From the NCBI RefSeq assembly GCF_001039355.2, contig NW_019775765.1, positions 132,276 to 196,275 on the forward strand: a stretch of 64,000 nt of DNA, in the 5' to 3' direction. Source of the DNA: Lingula anatina (lineage: Eukaryota; Brachiopoda; Lingulata; Lingulida; Lingulidae). Below, in pieces: positions 22,456-32,844 of the stretch. The notes under the pieces were generated by a model. That model was not told the DNA's origin, ran no database searches, and saw only the letters and a list, made by a program, of their open reading frames with translations. Both the position numbers and the translations under genes were made by a program. Each line of letters starts with the position of its first letter. The first letter of the stretch is position 1.

Positions 22456-24118
22456 CAGACTTGACATTTAATATGGAATATTTCAGTTTTAAAGGTATAC
22501 CTAGGTAAAAATGCGTTCTTAATTGAAAAAAACTCAGATCTCATTTAAGATATCTGACTGGAGAAGTGTGAAGAAAGGTGTGTCTCTACCAATTAACTGA
22601 TTACCAAGTCTGATGCATTGCTGCATTGTGAAATATGCAGTGATTTAATTGGGTAGTGCTCCTTTGGGCTGACCAAAGCTTGGCTTTGGCGAGGCATGGT
22701 TCTGTCAAAAATATATCCATATGTCGGCAACCATTGCAAAGAAGAATTTGAAATTTTGCATGCAAGCGGTCGGTTTTGCAGTGCGTAAAATGAGTTAAGC
22801 ACTGTTTGTCAAAATTGATAAGCTGTGCCAGAATGGCGCAAAAAATACAGATATTGCCAGACAGATTATTGCCCCAAACGGAACTGTCCGCACAGTTTCA
22901 TAGAGTAATGCCCAGGGTTATGTACCCACACAGACAACACGTCCAATTTATCGATATCTTACCACCAGGATACAGGACTCAATGTCCTTCAGGAAATGCT
23001 GCTACAATTAAACCAAACCACCTAGTCCGTTTAAAATGAGGGGCAAATTGTCACCGAAACGCGTTTTTCAAGGCGCTAAGCGAAGACCAAAATGGTTTCA
23101 GCAGGTTAGGATATTAGGCGACCTCTGAGATAGCCACTGTAAACAGCAAAACAGTGTAGTCTGTTTCTCTAATGAATTGTGGACCATGACCGTTTCTGGG
23201 TAGAACACTGAAATCGCGTTGTTTTCTTTATTGAGGTCAGATTTCACTTGTGCCGCTAAATTGGTCAAAAAAGAGTTTACAGACATCCTGAAGAGACCTA
23301 CGACAAGGTGTGTGCCGCTTCTGAAGTGACTAGGGCCATTGACAACGTCAATATTTGGAGTTGATACCACATTGGTGCCAAAAAACCAATGGAAGTCATC
23401 GATGAAAACCTGAACCAGATCAAATAAAGGAATAATCTGGGAACCACTCGACTATCATTTGATAGGGGGCACCTTAGGAACAGTTTTAGGTTGCACGATC
23501 AGATTGCTGGTTCACACAGAGAACTTTTTATAGCAGATAACTTACAGAACCAAATGAATAAGCAGCTACCTTGGCCATCGAAATCGCCATATTTGAACCA
23601 GTTTGACAATATGTGGTTCGGTCAATAGTCGCCGAATCAACGGCCTGCATGTCCTACAACAAAACTGAACCAAACTGGACAAGTTTTAACCGTTGACTGG
23701 AATTTTATTCCAGATAAAATTCTAAAAAAACTATCGCAGGAAATGCCTTGCCCTCTTGAAAGCTCTGGTAGCAGGAAGATAAGGTCAGGCATAGCAGCGA
23801 CTGTTACTGTGACTAGACACTGACATGAAGGACCTTTGTGGGTCGTGTAACTCTTTTAAAGACGATAATTTGGAAGATATGGAGATCCAAAATATCGCTT
23901 TCAATGGTTGTCGCATGACTTAAAATTGGCAATGCATTTTTGTTTGCTTCACTGGCGAAGTCAATTTAAGAACTGATGTCGCAATGACATGGAACATTTT
24001 ATCAAAAGTTATTAAAACACGATTTTAATCATTATTTTTATTTATCAGTCTGCAAAATAGGAAAAAAACTAATGAATAATGATTTAGAAAAAATATTCCA
24101 TATTAAATGTCAAGTCTG
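22456..24118 (+). mobile_element. Tc1-like transposon B (1,663 bp, broken transposase)
   Basis: Perfect 28-bp terminal inverted repeats start CAGACTTGACATTTAATATG and are bounded by TA at 22454-22455 and 24119-24120. The length suits a full Tc1-family element. The plus strand shows transposase debris: ILPPGYRTQCPSGNAAT near 22970, LGCTIRLLVHTE near 23500 and WPSKSPYLNQFDNMW near 23580-23620. The last is recognisable as the Tc1 (S/R)SPDLNPIENMW block with Asp, Pro and Glu changed. Many stops make it inactive. Confidence 0.75.
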
Positions 24119-24120
24119 TA

Positions 24121-24443
24121 TATGGATGTGTAAAATGGATTTTTCAATGTACATGTAGACCCTTCTAGTTCAGAGATTTGAAAAAAAAAAAAAAATACTG
24201 GGAAGCGCAATAGAAGATTTTGGTATCTCACGGCCCTGCGTAAATGAGCTCTGTAGCCAAATAAAAAATCGAACATACTAGTATGCTAGATTCAATGAGC
24301 TATAAAAATATAATCTTAGGAGAACAATAACGAACGAGTATGGTTTATCAAGAGCTGACAAAGGTTACATATTGAATAGCACGTTCCAGTTGTACCATGT
24401 GCTTGTCATCGCCCAGTAGCTCTATTGATCTTGGTGGAAAATG
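24121..24443. other. Flank segment shared with 4380-4680
   Basis: There is no gene. After an A run at 24180-24195, the block about 24210-24425 matches 4460-4680 ('tggtttatcaagagctgacaaagg'). It is the distal part of the duplicated LRR-gene intergenic unit. Confidence 0.5.
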
Positions 24444-25027
24444 TTAAAGATATTGTCACCCTTCGCCCCAAACTCCTTATTAACTCCCTAACTAACATTC
24501 TTTTAGGTAAAAGATTACCTGAGCACCAACGATCACCGTATTCACGCCGACTTTATAACACTATTTCGTACTCCAAAACACTGCCAGCGATTTTTCTTAA
24601 AATTCTTAGTTCAGATTTCACCGTTGTTAAAGCCAAATAATGCCTTTGTTTTATGAAAATCTGTAATTAGGGGCTCATAACTCAAATAAAAATATTTAAA
24701 CCAAAATGACGCAAGGGATTGTAGCCTATATACTCGTGGTTAGCTCTGCCAATTTTCGTGATTAAATTGTTTTCATTCATGAAGTTAAGGCCCATACTGA
24801 TTGTTATCTCATCAAAAAGAGAAAGGTGTTAAATTGAAGATTAAAGCCTTGAGTCGCCTATGCTCATACATTGCAAGGAGAAAAATGAACGCCGAAGTTT
24901 TATATTTTCGAGGTTTTTTTTATTGTTTTAAATCCACACAAAGATATATGCATAATTGAGCAATTAGATGCAGGAAAAACTTTATTTTCGGTATTTGGGC
25001 AAAAATAAAGGGTTACAATATCCTTAA
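24444..25027. mobile_element. 584-bp TTAA-flanked MITE, copy 2
   Basis: The left end TTAAAGATATTGTCACCC and the right end GGGTTACAATATCCTTAA match copy 1 at 13255-13936, as does most of the interior. The insertion splits a flank that reads 'gttgatcttgattttaaatg' without interruption near 34168. Confidence 0.6.
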
Positions 25028-26588
25028 AATGAGCATTTATATACAGTAGGTTTGAAAGCACAAGTGGAAATATTGGTTATACTTGAAATATGTCTAGAAA
25101 ATAGGGGGCCTCTGAAAACCATATTGGTAGGTACTGTAAACGGGGAATGCACTGTATAATGAGTTAAATAAAAGACCACTCACACTTTACTACACGAACA
25201 AGATCCAATGGTAGATGAGTGCATATCCAGAGATAAGTTATAGAAAAAGTAGTCTACTACATCTATAATAATGTTGCATATACAATGCCCCCCCCCCTTT
25301 TTTTTGTAAAAACGACATTTTCGGTAGTATTGTTTTCGACAAATGTTTTAAGTTTACTACCCACATTATTTGCAGAGCTGGTACTTCCAGATACTGATGC
25401 AATAAGCAACACAAAATATAAAGATTTAGATTTCATTGAGTTATCTTGCAAAATTTTCAAAAAATTGGAATAAAAAGAACGGGCCTTTGTCAGCTATTCG
25501 CCCTGATTTTATTTCTTTGCTTATAATAATAACAATATACAGTATATACACCTTTTCACGTCTATTTATGTCCGAAAGGTACACATGAACACAAAGTAAT
25601 GTTTGGATTACACATCGAAATTAACCAGAAAAGACTTATAGTACGTCGAAGTAATCATAATTGGTCTTTCCACTGCATTTAAAACATTTGGTTCTAAGTC
25701 CCAAACTATAACCACATTTCCCGTTTATATTCACAATGAGGTATTTTTCGTGTACAAAAAACAACAAAATACTTTTACCAAGGTTTGTGTCCAATTCCCA
25801 AAAAACCAATGCAATTTCAAAGTAAAATTGTGAAAGGCACTAGCAGAATGTTAAATTGTCGGCTCTCATCCTCGTCCCTTATTTCACCTCTGGTGAAGTG
25901 CTGGCAAGTACATCCTTGCTTATATATGTGGATTATTTTGTATTTATAAAAGATGCAATCGTGTTTTACTAGGTCACAATGACAATACTTCCAATAACAT
26001 GGACATATCTGAGTTTACTGATGTCTGTACTTACAACTATTATACATTATTACAAGGTACGGAGGTGAAGGTTATTCCTTGAATAATATATTTTTAAAAT
26101 TAGATTTACATACGCTGTGTAACAGATTTCAGCAGAAAAAAGACGCAGTTTAAGTCTTTGATGTTTCCGTCACAAATCAAATTTTCTCCAGTAAATATAA
26201 AATGGGATATTACAAGGAAAGCTATGTCGTTCTATTGAATATTATATGTACTTTATCAGGAGTGTGTGCTACACAGCATTAATGCACATGCAGTGGGCAA
26301 GTGCAGGGTCTGCATTAAAATACTCGTGAGCATTGCCGCATCCATGATCTCATAATATTGATATACAGTTAATATAAGGGAAGTTGTTCTTAAATGTTCT
26401 TACGCATCTAATAAATCCTTATGTACACAGTGTTACATGATCTCATTAAAACAAAATATAATAAAGCAAAGAAAACAAAAAGTGAAGTAGCGGTCACTTT
26501 TCGGTGACTCGTACATATAAAAAAATCACATTGTACACATTTAAATACGGATATGAAACAGTGACAAGTTGGATTATTGTACACATTA
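25028..26588. other. 3' flank of LRR gene 3
   Basis: There is no gene. It is paralogous to the regions below genes 1, 4, 5 and 6. At 25839-25842 it contains the single CTAG ('ggcactagcag') that forms an empty site for the CTAG-flanked element at 45009-51505. Confidence 0.6.
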
Positions 26589-28475
26589 CTAATCAACTAC
26601 GGGGGAGGTGTAACGGCCTCCTTGTTGTTTCCAACCCCGCCTGTGTTGCTCAAAAGGTTCGTAGTCGGCACTCGGGCCTCTGCTGGCCGTCTCGGTCGTG
26701 TTCTGGTACACAGTATCTTCAGAACTTCTACCTTCAGGTGACCTTTCGCTCTGCACACCTTCCGATAGCTGGAGACCTTGATTGACATGACCCTGGCTCC
26801 ACCCATTTGAGGGCACACGATTTCGTTGCCTAAAGAAGCATGTCAGCAACACGGCGATAGTAGCGACGAGTGCCAGGAGGGCAATAACAGCGACAGATAC
26901 TGCAGCATTTGTGATAGCTTGAATGCTTTGAAGGTCTTTTTTGAGACTGGATAGTTGGGCTGAAATGACGAATGAGCTGTTCAAAAAGTCGGGCGGGTGT
27001 TCCGTCGTTGTATTGGGTGGAGTTGTTGAGATATTGTTGCAGCTTTCAAAACTTTCGTCTTCCAAACTGCAATCACTCAGAGTAAATGAAGTCACTGACT
27101 GACCGTATAGCTCCCTTGGAAGATAACACGATCCACTTAAACGTACCCTGGAGCCAAAAGCCGCCGAGAGTTTTCGAACCCAGGCCAAACGACAATCGCA
27201 AATGAAAAGATCGCTTGAAATGGATGTGTCGGTTTTCTGAAGATGTGCCAGTAAGTTTGCAACGGTACACTTGTCAAACGTGTCAAATTTATTACCGTAC
27301 AGGTTAAGATTCTTTAGGGACTGTGGAACAAAAAGGGCCGGGCTCACTTCATGTATAAGATTATAACCTAGGTACAGTTCCTCCAAATGGTCACAATTTT
27401 GGAACGACAGCGGGTCGAGAGAAGTTATTTTATTGTGGTAAAGGTTGAGTTTTCTTAACTGTATCAGTTTCGCAAATTGACCGTGATTTATTCCTCGTAT
27501 TCTATTACTGCTTAAGAAAAGTTCTTCCAGCTTTTCCATTCCTGATATTGCATTAGGTATATCTGTTAATGAAGAACCCATGTTGGATAGTTTAAGAACC
27601 TTCAACGACTTTTGATTGACAAGAACATCAAGATATGAAGTAATACTGGGGTTGTCACTAAGTTCTAGGGCCTCCAGCTTGCTTAGATTGGCGAAGACGT
27701 TGACCGACAGAGAGTTCAAACCACAGTATCCCATGTTTAGATAGGTCAAATTTTGAAGCAAGCCAATACCAGAAGGCACTTCATACAGTTGATTATTATA
27801 AACGTCCAGCCACTCTAAAGATGTGGGCAGATTGCCAAATGATATCCCTGAACTCTGATCGAGGTCGCAGCTTGCGAGAGACAATTTTCTTAGATTATTA
27901 AGGTGCTGCAAGGACGCTGGGATTCTACTCAGTAAACGGTTATAGTCAAGCCGCAACGACCGGAGTGATGTCAGGTAACTAAGGTAGTTTGATGGGTCAC
28001 CAGTAATTCTGTTGTATCCAAGGTCCAGCTCCTGTAGAGCCGTTAGATATGTCAAGGCTAAGGGGACGGCAGTAAGGTAGGACCTCCGAAACAACAAAGT
28101 TCGCAGGTTGTTCTGTACACCGTAGAAGAAAGCAAATTGATTTATAGAAGGATTGGTGCTTCTTGTGTTCCTAATGTCTGCACGCACAATATTGGGGACA
28201 TTTCGGAAAGCGCCACTGTTGATGGCAAGTGTAGAACTCGATGAAAAATATTTGACTTGAAAGAAATCAACCGTATCGCTGGTAGCCGTAAAATGTGAAG
28301 AATCTATATAAGAACTATTGTAAGGGTTGCAGTAGAATCTCCATTTTGTCTGTCCTTCCTCAGCATAATTGGTACAGTCGGAGCAGTAAGGATTGATGGA
28401 ACAGGCTCCTTGGGATAGTGAGGGTACCTCGACCAGCAGACTTGCACAGAGAAGTAGTAGGCCTAGTGGAACCAT
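26589..28475 (-). CDS. LRR type I transmembrane receptor-like protein, gene 3 (12 LRRs)
   Basis: This 628-residue family member has a signal peptide ending near SLSQG, an N-cap with CSINPYCSDC, about 12 LRRs, an LRRCT cap (ICDCRLAWVRK) and a TTPPNTTTEHPP stalk like gene 2. One membrane helix (VAVIALLALVATIAVLLTCF) and an 80-residue tail with VYQNT and DYEPF follow. The C-terminus SPVVD matches the SPVVHK ending of genes 5 and 6, so this tail keeps the presumed ancestral frame. The start is the ATG at 28475, after the acceptor TTTTTCACTTCAG|CGTAACAAA that is nearly identical to gene 1's. Predicted location is the plasma membrane with LRRs outside; the ligand is unknown. Confidence 0.85.
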   Translation of the reverse strand: MVPLGLLLLCASLLVEVPSLSQGACSINPYCSDCTNYAEEGQTKWRFYCNPYNSSYIDSSHFTATSDTVDFFQVKYFSSSSTLAINSGAFRNVPNIVRADIRNTRSTNPSINQFAFFYGVQNNLRTLLFRRSYLTAVPLALTYLTALQELDLGYNRITGDPSNYLSYLTSLRSLRLDYNRLLSRIPASLQHLNNLRKLSLASCDLDQSSGISFGNLPTSLEWLDVYNNQLYEVPSGIGLLQNLTYLNMGYCGLNSLSVNVFANLSKLEALELSDNPSITSYLDVLVNQKSLKVLKLSNMGSSLTDIPNAISGMEKLEELFLSSNRIRGINHGQFAKLIQLRKLNLYHNKITSLDPLSFQNCDHLEELYLGYNLIHEVSPALFVPQSLKNLNLYGNKFDTFDKCTVANLLAHLQKTDTSISSDLFICDCRLAWVRKLSAAFGSRVRLSGSCYLPRELYGQSVTSFTLSDCSLEDESFESCNNISTTPPNTTTEHPPDFLNSSFVISAQLSSLKKDLQSIQAITNAAVSVAVIALLALVATIAVLLTCFFRQRNRVPSNGWSQGHVNQGLQLSEGVQSERSPEGRSSEDTVYQNTTETASRGPSADYEPFEQHRRGWKQQGGRYTSPVVD

Positions 28476-28561
28476 TTTGTTACGCTGAAGTGAAAAATTG
28501 AAATACCAACACATATCATTATGCAGTCAGAGAAAGATGTGAACAACGGCTCGCTGTTTGC

Positions 28562-28611
28562 NNNNNNNNNNNNNNNNNNNNNNNNNNNNNNNNNNNNNNN
28601 NNNNNNNNNNN

Positions 28612-28660
<49 letters not shown>
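28562..28660. other. Assembly gap (50 N) followed by 49 A
   Basis: Fifty undetermined bases (28562-28611) run directly into an A homopolymer (28612-28660). The A run may be real or a collapse artefact. The paralogous gene 1 intron has no such tract at this point. Confidence 0.9.
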
Positions 28661-28664
<4 letters not shown>

Positions 28665-30031
28665 ATGACAGTTTTGGACTTGTTTTAGCATGCAATTATG
28701 CAAAAAAAAAAAATTAATTTCATACACCCAATAATCTTAAAATAATACCGATTTCTAATTGAACGCCACACTCTAAACGTAGAAACAAGGCATGACAAAA
28801 TATTTAAAAAATGCTATGTGTTTTTAGACTCATTACATAATTTCAAGTGGATATAACAAAAAGTCGGTATTATCACTCCCCTCCTCCCTCATCCAAAGTC
28901 CAAGTACTGCATTTTTCCGTAGCGCGGAAAATAATTTAAATTAAGCATATTTCACAGATGAAATGTAGCGATTTTTTTCCATATAGCACCGCCACCTCAA
29001 GAGATCTAGATCTTGTTTATTTAAGATTCCTGAGGATGTTTAAGTGGTAATTTTTATGTAACTTATACTAAAGCCCGATTAAAACTGTTTAATATGTTCG
29101 CCTTTCAGTTAGCTAGGTGACTTGGCATGCACATCAGTTAAATCCCCATGCTCCGTGGTCTTCTGTCAGTAATTATGGTTCCATATTAATATTATTACTC
29201 AGGTGAATACTTAAGTACCTGACTTATTTCCACCACTGACAGGTCCGTAGGCAGTAATTTCACAAGGGTGGAGGGTTCTTTTTCTAAAGAAATTGACTTT
29301 TTAACATGAAACCCTTGCGTACCAAGATAAAAATTTACCGAGAGGGTAAAAAGGCAAAAAAAAAAAAAAGAAAAAAAAGGTGTGTGTGTGTGTGTGTGTG
29401 TGTGTGGTGGTGTGTGTGTGTGGGGGGGGGGGGCTCTTAAGAACCTCCCAAGCCCCCTTGGCTACGGGCCTGATACAAAAATTCTTTTCTGATATAACGC
29501 TATACGTAAAAATGTACTACTTGGACTTATGATGGGGAGTGGGGGAGGAAGTGATAATACAATCTTTTTTGTTCTACCCCTGAAATTGTGTAATGGGCCT
29601 AAAAGACAAAGGAGTATTTTTTAAAGAATTTTAACCCCGCCTAACCTCCCTGTGCATACCCTATAAATACTATCATATCTGAAAATCACTTGTTTTAGCA
29701 TTCTTTGCATGCTTTCCGTGGTATTTGCCCCTCTTAATGTACCAAAACCATACAAAAATATATTCCTTTATATTTTAATCCAAAAATATCAAAATAAAAC
29801 CAGTTTAACTATAGCATCAAAAAAAAATCATGAAAAAAAAAATTCCAATTTGCTCAAAATCGTTTAGGGCATATCCATATTTACGCCACACACTGAATAT
29901 AATTCATCGGAATGGTTTGTTTGATACATAAAAAAAATTGAGTTTTGATGTTTCTTTTGGTATGAAACAATAGGTACCTAGGCTTCAGGGTGGACACCTA
30001 CACATCAAAATTTACCCCTACCCCCTTAATC
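28661..30031. other. Last intron/type A flank of gene 3
   Basis: There is no gene. It matches 8190-8820 of gene 1's flank in scattered blocks ('ttctgattgaa' region, 'gcattttttgcatg', 'aatccaaaaatatcaaaa'). A GT microsatellite with a following G run occupies about 29380-29433. Confidence 0.55.
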
Positions 30032-30635
30032 CACCCTGAGCTTCAGAGCTAACTTGACACTAACCTTTTCACTGTAGCCTATCTCCATCGTGTCAAGTAA
30101 CCTCTGACCAGATTCGAGTGCCCCCGCCGCCCGCCAATCAAATTTAAAGCCCGCACTCAATGACTCATTGAACGATCTAGCCAATGAACGCGAACGAGTC
30201 AAAGCGCGCTTTGTTCAAATCCGGACCAATCAAAGATAAGGCTGAATATCAGGGACTTGCCGTAACCTGTGGGCAGCACGCAAAATAAATCATCCCTCAG
30301 TAGATAATGATGCAGGGCATCATACTCCTCTGGTTTCAATTCCGATATACTCCATGCTTTCTTTGTGTACGGTTATGCACTCGGAACTACTCGGTTGTCT
30401 CCGCACTCGACAATAACTATATTGTTAGTATGGAGCTTGCGGAATCAGCCGAGGATTGCCGATTGACGATCAACCAATCAGCGTTTTCACCAAACTTTGG
30501 TGAAAAATTTTGAAACATGGATTCGATTGGCTTATATAAACTAGGTCAAACTATTTTCGTCAGAGGTTACTTGACACGATGGAGATAGGCTACAGTGAAA
30601 AGGTTAGTGTCAAGTTAGCTCTGAAGCTCAGGGTG
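30032..30635. mobile_element. 604-bp MITE with 77-bp perfect inverted repeats and 8-bp target duplication
   Basis: The termini begin CACCCTGAGCTTCAGAGC and are exact inverted repeats for 77 bp. CCTTAATC is duplicated directly outside (30024-30031 and 30636-30643). The equivalent place in gene 1's flank (8820-8835) reads straight through with one copy, so it is a natural empty site. The 8-bp duplication with CA...TG ends is typical of hAT or P elements. The interior (a short open frame at 30307-30513) encodes nothing recognisable. Confidence 0.85.
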
Positions 30636-30643
30636 CCTTAATC

Positions 30644-31251
30644 ATGATATACAATCTGTTGCTCGTTTTGTTGTGGTTTAAGGTTTGGTTTCTCTTTTGA
30701 ATTGTACATCAACCCCGCAAACTATGTCCTAATAATAAAACAATGCGCCCGTTGACTCTGTGTATAATTTGGAGTGAGAGCTGGTGCTCATGTATTATCA
30801 ACTGTGTTTTTTAAACGACTGGTTTCCTTCCCATGCAATATACGTGTCCCCCCTCACCTTAACTATAGACGTATGTCTCTAGTTTTTGTGTTTAACCAGC
30901 TACCTTTTGTATAAAAATCCCACTTATTTTGTACTACTGAATTGAACAGTAGAACCATTGTTAAAGCGTATATGGAGCGAGGCTGTTTTTTATTTACATT
31001 TCAGGGCTAACACAGCTGTTGACGTTATATGTTAAGGATTATTTCACCTTGATACTGCAGCTGACTGCGTTGTTTATTCATAAGCCGCTGCGTTATATTA
31101 GTGTGAAATAGTTGAAATCATTAGTTTACCAAAAACAAATTACATTCTCATAACATTTACACTAAGATCTGTCAAAACCTGTGTTTTTCATTTTCAGATG
31201 TTACAGGGGTAATTTGTTTGCAAGATGTGTTAATGAAGTAAGCACAGGTTA
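30644..31251 (-). other. Type A flank of gene 3, module X
   Basis: There is no gene. It is closely paralogous to 8840-9460, with the 'agctaccttttgtataaa' and 'gaacagtagaaccattgttaa' landmarks in the same order. Confidence 0.6.
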
Positions 31252-31475
31252 AGCCTCGGTCACAACCGGCCGTACGGGCTGTTACGGGACTGTTACGGGA
31301 CTGTTATGTCCACGGCCATCGTTCCTTGCAATTAGCGCCTCTGCTTGAAAGGAAATCTCATGTGGCCCTTGGCAGACTTTCCTTTACCTCTACGACCTTC
31401 ACGGCCTTCGCAACAACCAAAAACCGCAGGGGACGTACGATCCTGAAATTCGTGCGTCCGGTTGTGACCGAGGCT
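31252..31475. mobile_element. 224-bp Harbinger-like MITE, TTA target
   Basis: The termini AGCCTCGGTCACAACCGG and CCGGTTGTGACCGAGGCT are perfect 18-bp inverted repeats. TTA is duplicated outside (31249-31251 and 31476-31478), the three-base target typical of PIF/Harbinger elements. A direct repeat 'tgttacgggac' sits near the left end. The right half resembles 33580-33769. Confidence 0.75.
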
Positions 31476-31905
31476 TTACGTCTTTAAGGCTTATCACGTA
31501 CTACTCATTTCACATTTATATCCAGGAATAGATGGGTCCAGGATTTTGCTAAAGGGGGGCACTGGGGGAGGGGGTGGCGGAAGGGAAGGGAACAAGAATA
31601 AGAAAATATGTCACAGCTAGTAGATGAGATGAATTTAACCATAATGAGTAAATCACCAGAATCATGGTCAATTGTGTGTTTTGTCTCATTTCGCCTGTTG
31701 TCCCATATTTATTTGAGAGGGAGGGGAGAGCTCCAGATTAGTCAAAGAATAAACTGTGCCTTTTAAACAGCTGTTTTCCTTCCCCTGCAGCATGGGTTAT
31801 ACGGTGCTTTATAACCTTAACGGATGTGCGTTTCATATTTTTGCGACTTGCCTGAAACGAACCTCTTTGAATTTTAACAATTTAGCTGATAAAAGTTAAT
31901 ATAGA

Positions 31906-31911
31906 CTTACC
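31906..31911 (-). promoter_or_regulatory. Candidate 5'UTR splice donor of gene 3 (type A)
   Basis: The minus strand reads CTTATCAG|GTAAGTCTATATTAA, conserved with 3476, 10432 and 21868 and lying 3.4 kb upstream of the gene 3 ATG. The second donor-like site present in the other three flanks is mutated here (near 32306 it reads ACAAATAAA instead of GTAAGTAAA). Confidence 0.5.
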
Positions 31912-32549
31912 TGATAAGTTTAGGCCTCCAGTTTTGAGTTAAACCAGGTAGTAATGTCGCACAAAATGTGAATTTCGGAAGAAGTTTCGTAGCTTTTCTA
32001 TTAAGACGACTCACTTTTGTATTGATTCTGGCACAAAGAGATTTTTGTCCCGTAAAGTTAGAGAATTTCTTAAGCTAAACATGCCGTTCTTTTCAAAATA
32101 GTAAGAAAGGTTGCTAAATCAATATACAGAAGTCAGGTCAAGCGTTCACTAATATTCATACCAGTCTACCTGGAAAGCGCTTGGTGATAGGGTATCGAGA
32201 CGATAGGGGACGCCCCTTTTCTCCTTCCGCCTTGTTTTTCATTATTTTTATTTTTATTTTTATTCTATAAAAACTGACTACAGTGCATCCAGAAATAAAA
32301 TTTATTTGTCCAGCGCCATGAATGTCTATACTTCCAATCTTTGTAACCATGGATAAAGCATTTTAATTTAATCAAAATTCACAATCAGTTTGTGTTGATT
32401 TACCACAATGCAGGTATTATTGGCTCCAGATGTGAATGTATTCTGCACACAACAGTAGAACGTTTATTTTAATTAAAATCATTTAATAGATTTTAAACGC
32501 TGGAAACGTACGAAAATAACACCTAATTAAAAAGGCAGTATTGCAAATA

Positions 32550-32842
32550 CAGACTTGACATTTAATATGGAATATTTTTTTCGAAATAATTTTTTATCAG
32601 TTTTTTCCTATTTTGCTGACTGATAAATAAAAATAAGGATTAAAATTGTGTTTTAATAACTTTAAATTACCTCTTTGATGTCATTGTGACATCAGTTCAT
32701 TAATGGAATTCGCCAGAGAAGCAAACAAAAACACGTTGCCTATTCTATGTCATACGACTCCTATTAAAAGAGATATTTTGGATCTCCATATNCCTAGGTA
32801 TACCTTCGAGACTGAAATATTCCATATTAAATGTCAAGTCTG
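32550..32842 (-). mobile_element. Tc1-like element C, short copy containing an N
   Basis: The ends match element B's inverted repeats, with TA outside (32548-32549 and 32843-32844). The left ~240 bases match the terminal part of A and B, then an N at 32792 joins directly to the opposite end. Either it is an internally deleted copy or the assembler dropped the interior at the gap. Confidence 0.7.
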
Positions 32843-32844
32843 TA

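Noticed and set aside
23098-23370. 90-codon minus-strand frame inside Tc1-like element B
   Set aside because: It runs antisense to the transposase debris and has no motif of its own.
28612-28660. Poly-A run as a retroposed gene tail
   Set aside because: It directly abuts an assembly gap, and no coding remnant or target duplication is visible.
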